This document shows positions 60,028-64,000 of a stretch of 64,000 nt of DNA, one piece after another. Both the position numbers and the translations under genes were made by a program. Each line of letters starts with the position of its first letter. The first letter of the stretch is position 1. This DNA is from Bacteroidales bacterium (GTDB lineage: Bacteria; Bacteroidota; Bacteroidia; Bacteroidales; Marinilabiliaceae): the NCBI GenBank assembly GCA_024401355.1, contig JAKSLF010000001.1:186001-250000 (forward strand). The letters run 5' to 3'. The notes beneath the pieces are model-generated. The model searched no databases and was not told the DNA's origin. It saw nothing but the letters and a program-made list of their open reading frames with translations.

Positions 60028-60057
60028 CAAAGGTACAATTAAAAGTCGAGATTTCAA
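60028..60057 (-). promoter_or_regulatory. Promoter of rpmE2
   Basis: Minus-strand TTG (60055-60057), 19-bp spacer, TACCTTTG (60028-60035). Confidence 0.75.
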
Positions 60058-60138
60058 TAAAATTGCATAAATAATTTGGTTAAAATAGTTTATGCATTAT
60101 TCTAGTGAAATAGATTCTTGCCCTTGTCGCCAGAACCC

Positions 60139-61002
60139 TCACCTCTTGCTCTCTTCAAACAAGGTCTTCTTCTCCTCACTCGTCAGACTGTCGTAACCCG
60201 ACTCCTTTATCTTGTCCAATATCCTGTCCACCTCTCGATTCCTCTCATTCTTCCTCTCGTTATATTCCATGTCGGTCAACGGTCTGCTATATACTACTTT
60301 CATTTTTGTCTTCTTCTTTCCAAACAATCCATCCAGCACACTCTTTCCTCCTTGCTTCATTGTCGGCAGTCCGTTCTTCTTCCATGAATACGCCATTGCA
60401 AATCCAGCTATCATGCCACCCACATGAGCCACATTCCCACCAAGATTGCTCGATCCGTCAAGTATAAACACTAGATACATCACTACGAAGAATAACGCAT
60501 AGTATTTCAATTTGACTCTTCCTATGAATACTACTTCTACATAATGGTCCGGATAGTATGTTGCCACTGCTGTCACAAGCGCCAATACTGCCGCCGAAGC
60601 ACCAAGCATATATCCATTTATCGGATTTACCAGCACACCATAAAGCAGACAGGCTACGGCTCCTGCTATACCACCTGTTAGATATAGCCTCAACACCAGA
60701 TGCTCACCCATATAGGCTGACACCATCTTTCCAAACCAGTAAAGACACATCATGTTGAACAGCACGTGAATAAACCCTTGGTGCGTAAACATATATGTTA
60801 TGATTGTCCATGGTCTGAATATCACTTCCTCTAGCTGTGTAGGCATCCACATATAGTCCAGGATGTTAATCCAGCCAAGTGTATGCGCAAGGAATCCATT
60901 GAGTACTATCAGCAGATATATGGCCAAGTTTATATATATCAGCCTTATGGTCATCGATCCTTCCCTGAATGTCTCTCTCAGGTCTTCCAGAAGCCAGCTC
61001 AT
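60139..61002 (-). CDS. Rhomboid-family intramembrane serine protease
   Basis: A 287-residue protein with six predicted helices and the rhomboid dyad: Ser136 in GASAA and His193 in NVAHVGGMIAG. 'FTHQGFIHVLFNMMCLYWFG' is the conserved L1/TM2 region. A charged cytosolic tail (~215-287) follows. It overlaps the preceding rhomboid gene by 4 bp. Confidence 0.88.
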   Translation of the reverse strand: MSWLLEDLRETFREGSMTIRLIYINLAIYLLIVLNGFLAHTLGWINILDYMWMPTQLEEVIFRPWTIITYMFTHQGFIHVLFNMMCLYWFGKMVSAYMGEHLVLRLYLTGGIAGAVACLLYGVLVNPINGYMLGASAAVLALVTAVATYYPDHYVEVVFIGRVKLKYYALFFVVMYLVFILDGSSNLGGNVAHVGGMIAGFAMAYSWKKNGLPTMKQGGKSVLDGLFGKKKTKMKVVYSRPLTDMEYNERKNERNREVDRILDKIKESGYDSLTSEEKKTLFEESKR

Positions 61003-61784
61003 AACTCACCCTCCCTCTGCCATTTCCTGATGAGGAAGAAGCCGAATAGCATGCCACCCAGATGCGCCCAATGAGCCACATTGTCAAAGCTGAAGTTGTG
61101 CACTCCTTCAAACAACTCTATCAGACCATATATTATCACTAGGTATTTCGCCTTGATAGGTATTGGCGGTATTAGTAGCATTATTGTCATGTTTGGAAAC
61201 ATCATTCCAAAGGCCAATAATATACCAAAGCACGCTCCCGATGCACCAACGGTGTTGAACGAGTCTATATGATAGTCCTGTAGCTGCATGACAAAGTTTC
61301 GCATGAACTCATTCACCTCTGCCACTTGACCTTCTGACATCATGGCGTCATATTTCATCTGGAAGTCACTGTTGACATACTGCGCTATGTACGCATAGAA
61401 TCCCTCTGAGGTCTGGTTGTTCAAATAGGCGTCCACATTGTTTATGATCGATGATGCCTGTATGTAATATGTCAACTCCTGCACAAAGGCGGCTCCTATA
61501 CCTGTTACAAAATAGAATACCAGAAATCTTCGCGTCCCCCAATACTGCTCTATCAAGCGACCAAACATATACACAGAAAACATATTGAAGAATATGTGCG
61601 ATATGCCGTCGTGCATAAACATATAGGTAACAAACTGCCATGTGTGAAATTTCTCCGACGCACAGTAGTGTAACCCCAGCCACTCATATAGATCTATACC
61701 TAGACTCGACTGGAATACGTATGTCGCCACGAAACATAGTACGTTGATTATCAACAGATTCTTTATGGCTGGTGTCATCTGCAT
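60999..61784 (-). CDS. Rhomboid-family intramembrane serine protease
   Basis: A 261-residue rhomboid: Ser182 in GASGACFG and His241 in HWAHLGGMLFG; 'TYMFMHDGISHIFFNMFSVYMFG' is the L1/TM2 signature. Between ~108 and 172 it has a longer soluble insert than its neighbour. Two different rhomboids in a row, coupled by a 4-bp overlap, downstream of mutL. Confidence 0.88.
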   Translation of the reverse strand: MQMTPAIKNLLIINVLCFVATYVFQSSLGIDLYEWLGLHYCASEKFHTWQFVTYMFMHDGISHIFFNMFSVYMFGRLIEQYWGTRRFLVFYFVTGIGAAFVQELTYYIQASSIINNVDAYLNNQTSEGFYAYIAQYVNSDFQMKYDAMMSEGQVAEVNEFMRNFVMQLQDYHIDSFNTVGASGACFGILLAFGMMFPNMTIMLLIPPIPIKAKYLVIIYGLIELFEGVHNFSFDNVAHWAHLGGMLFGFFLIRKWQREGEL

Positions 61785-61812
61785 TTCTTTCCGTTTTTTT
61801 ATTGGTTTCTAT

Positions 61813-63753
61813 TCAAAAACGACTATCTATGTCGTCATTGCTTATTATTACAAATATTCTTTTGCCACTTGGGCTTATCGACGGTGAATCGCATGCAAAC
61901 AATCTGCTGCATATCGATGCCATCTCTTCACCACTGAGCTGCTTCCCGTATGCCATGGCACTCTTCGATGACAAGGTCTTGATGATATATTCCATGATGT
62001 TGCTCTCCACGTCCGTCTCACCATTCCTGACGTCATATATCAGCGTCTCTACAAAGTTGCCTATCTCCGAAGCGCCTATCTGCGACGGTATTGCCGTGAA
62101 GCTCAACTGACCTTTCTCCGAGTCGTATGACATCTCCATGCCTGCTCTGTCCAGTTCCGCACTCATCTCTTCTATGATGCATGCATCTTCCGCACTTATC
62201 GTGACATACTCCGGAAATATCAGCTTCTGCGAATGATTCCTCTTTGCCGTAACCATTCTCTTTATCGCTTCATACTGTATGCGCTCATGTGCCCTGTGCT
62301 GGTCCACAAACATCAGACCGTTCTTCACCGGCATCACTATGTAGCGATTCCTGAACTGATACAGATTGCCTTGCTCGGCTACTGTCTCCACTTGGCTGAT
62401 GTCAAACAGCATCTGCTCCTTGATGTCTGTTGGCTCTTCCTTTATTTCGTGTTCTACTGTCGATTCCTTCAGATGCGAATACAACTGCTCCCAACCTGTC
62501 ACCTCCTGCCTCTGTGGCTGATATCCACCTGCCATACGTGAGGTGTACATCGATGATGATGACGTCTGTCCTTGTCCCATCCTGCTCACTACATTGCCTG
62601 CTTCTATGCCCGATGACGACTCTCCCTCATGCTCAAACGGATTGTATATCATCCCTCCACCTGGCTGGAGCGAACTGACGCTCTCCGGGTCCACCTGGCG
62701 ACCTGGTATGTATGTCGGTATGTTTATCGGATCGGCTGTGTCAAAGTCTAGCGACGGCATGATGTTGTACTTACCCAAGCACTCCCTTACCGCTGCATTC
62801 AATATCTGCCATATTGCCGTCTCCTCCTCAAATTTTATCTCCGTCTTCTGAGGATGCACATTCACGTCTATGCTCTTCGCATCTACCGTCATGTATATGT
62901 AATATGCTGGCGACAAGTCTGGAGATATGATGTTCTTATATGCGTCTATTACCGCCTTGTTGAAATAGGCGCTGCGCATATATCTGTCGTTCGCAAAGAA
63001 ATACTGGTCTGTGCTGGTCTTTCGACCCGTCGTTGGTGTGCCAACAAAACCCTTGATGTTCACTATGTCGGTCTCCACTTCTATCGGCAGCAACTCCTGC
63101 GACAACGCTCTGCCCGCTACTGCCGACACTCGCTGCTTCATGTTGCCTTGCATCAATGTATATAGTGGAGTGCCGTTCGATACCAACGACATCGCTACAT
63201 CTGGATGAGCCAACGCCACTCTCAAAAACTCCTGCACTACATGTCGCATCTCAGCCGCATCCGACTTCAGAAACGCACGACGTGCCGGTATGTTGAAAAA
63301 TAGGTTCTTGACATTAAACTGACTTCCCACCGCAGCTGATACCAACTCCTGATTTGTTACTCTCGACCCCGAAATCTCTATCCTCACACCCAACTCGTCA
63401 CTCGGTCTGCGTGTCGTAAGCTCTACCTGCGCCACAGCCGCTATCGACGCCAGCGCCTCACCACGGAAACCCATCGTGTGAAGCTTGTATAGGTCTGTTA
63501 CATCACTTATCTTCGACGTCGCATGCCTCTCAAAGGCCAAGCGTGCATCCGTCTCCGTCATGCCACAGCCATTGTCTATCACCTGTATCAACGTCCTGCC
63601 CGCATCTTTGACAACAACTTTCACACTCGTGGCACCCGCATCTATCGAGTTCTCCACAAGCTCCTTTATCACCGACGCCGGACGCTGTATCACCTCGCCA
63701 GCAGCTATCTGATTCGCTACCGCATCAGGCAACAGATGAATGACACCTTGCAT
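61813..63753 (-). CDS. mutL: DNA mismatch repair protein MutL
   Basis: A 646-residue protein. The N-terminal GHKL ATPase shows 'ELVENSIDAGATSV', 'IDNGCGM' and 'TMGFRGEALASIAAVAQ'. A long Ser/Gly-rich linker (~345-440) leads to the C-terminal dimerisation domain with 'FVDQHRAHERIQYE', close to the MutL endonuclease motif DQHA-x2-E-x4-E except Arg for Ala. It couples MutS mismatch recognition to strand removal. Starts 43 bp after the partial gene upstream. Confidence 0.95.
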   Translation of the reverse strand: MQGVIHLLPDAVANQIAAGEVIQRPASVIKELVENSIDAGATSVKVVVKDAGRTLIQVIDNGCGMTETDARLAFERHATSKISDVTDLYKLHTMGFRGEALASIAAVAQVELTTRRPSDELGVRIEISGSRVTNQELVSAAVGSQFNVKNLFFNIPARRAFLKSDAAEMRHVVQEFLRVALAHPDVAMSLVSNGTPLYTLMQGNMKQRVSAVAGRALSQELLPIEVETDIVNIKGFVGTPTTGRKTSTDQYFFANDRYMRSAYFNKAVIDAYKNIISPDLSPAYYIYMTVDAKSIDVNVHPQKTEIKFEEETAIWQILNAAVRECLGKYNIMPSLDFDTADPINIPTYIPGRQVDPESVSSLQPGGGMIYNPFEHEGESSSGIEAGNVVSRMGQGQTSSSSMYTSRMAGGYQPQRQEVTGWEQLYSHLKESTVEHEIKEEPTDIKEQMLFDISQVETVAEQGNLYQFRNRYIVMPVKNGLMFVDQHRAHERIQYEAIKRMVTAKRNHSQKLIFPEYVTISAEDACIIEEMSAELDRAGMEMSYDSEKGQLSFTAIPSQIGASEIGNFVETLIYDVRNGETDVESNIMEYIIKTLSSKSAMAYGKQLSGEEMASICSRLFACDSPSISPSGKRIFVIISNDDIDSRF

Positions 63754-63796
63754 AGTTTAACGTAAAACTTATAACCTAATTTCTTAAATCTTTATC

Positions 63797-64000
63797 CTAA
63801 AACACAACTTCCACTATCTCGTCCAAATAGTCACGCATCATGTAGTAGGTCAATATGCTCAAGCCTATGATCAACGCTATCAGTATCACTTGCGATTTGC
63901 GCTTCTGGCTCTCCATCTTCTGGTTGAACTGCTCATGACGCGCCCTCATGCCACCACTCCTGATCAACGATCCAGTTGTGTAGCCCGCCGACTCGCTTTC
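63797..64000 (-). CDS. Small membrane protein, C-terminal part (runs off the window)
   Basis: Reading the minus strand from the window edge gives 67 codons and a stop. The piece has a basic/polar stretch (RARHEQFNQKMESQKRKSQ), one transmembrane helix (VILIALIIGLSILTYYMM) and a short acidic tail ending EVVEVVF-like (DEIVEVVF). Family not recognised. It lies just upstream of mutL on the same strand, so probably in one operon. Confidence 0.6.
   Translation of the reverse strand, partial: ESESAGYTTGSLIRSGGMRARHEQFNQKMESQKRKSQVILIALIIGLSILTYYMMRDYLDEIVEVVF

Noticed and set aside
60064-60096. Terminator after the first rhomboid gene
   Set aside because: TGCATAAA and TTTATGCA form an 8-bp inverted repeat but the loop is 17 nt and no T-run follows, so it is too weak to call.

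Overview
The window is bacterial and comes from the Bacteroidota, most likely order Bacteroidales and possibly Prevotellaceae (the family is inference, not demonstrated). The evidence is promoters of the TTTG-N19/20-TANNTTTG type before many genes, almost no Shine-Dalgarno sequences, paired TonB-receptor and DUF4249 lipoprotein genes, large FtsX-type permeases of the MacB class, a zinc-independent L31, the ribosomal order rplM-rpsI-rpsB-tsf, and a mannobiose phosphorolysis operon like the one known from Bacteroides fragilis. I see no rRNA, tRNA, transposase, phage gene or CRISPR array.

Layout. 1-3142: the 3' end of asnS, a secreted beta-helix protein behind a long folded leader, and a small unknown protein. 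3214-8549 (minus): two exported TPR proteins (one ending in a retropepsin-like aspartic protease domain), an M23 peptidase and two unknown small proteins. 8672-11746: a very long ABCG-type half-transporter with an extra N-terminal region. 11789-22477 (minus): an export system, tolC-like, hlyD-like, a carboxypeptidase-regulatory-domain gene, ATPase, two permeases, response regulator, sensor kinase. It carries an unusual set of repeats: a 60-bp element before two promoters, two arrays of eight 7-bp units, and seven sites spaced exactly 22 bp apart. 22993-30888 (plus): three DUF4249 lipoproteins, two other lipoproteins, a DsbA-like lipoprotein and a TonB-dependent receptor. 31121-34066: rplM-rpsI-rpsB-tsf with structured leaders. 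34373-36027: membrane protein, winged-helix regulator, TrmO. 36034-46110: an AraC regulator divergent from a beta-mannan operon.

46201-64000: TerB-like and DUF1810 proteins, an OmpA-type lipoprotein, dxs, a PaaK-like ligase, an unknown lipoprotein, a ProX-type deacylase, pyridoxal kinase, an M20 deacylase, glycosyltransferase, inositol-phosphatase family protein, MtaB, L31, two rhomboids, MutL and the end of a small membrane protein.

How genes work together. In the mannan operon an exported GH26 mannanase, a GH27 alpha-galactosidase and two SGNH esterases should trim decorated mannan. A symporter would import mannobiose, an epimerase would convert it to mannosylglucose, and the GH130 enzyme would phosphorolyse that. 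No SusC/SusD pair lies in the locus. The export cluster looks like a complete tripartite MacB-type pump with its own two-component system. The DUF4249/DsbA/TonB-receptor block looks like a surface uptake or assembly unit of unknown substrate built by local duplication.

Most noteworthy are regulatory DNA signals: the 22-bp-phased array with the duplicated 60-bp upstream element, and a second promoter type (TGTTTACC-N16-TATAWA) shared by three unlinked genes.
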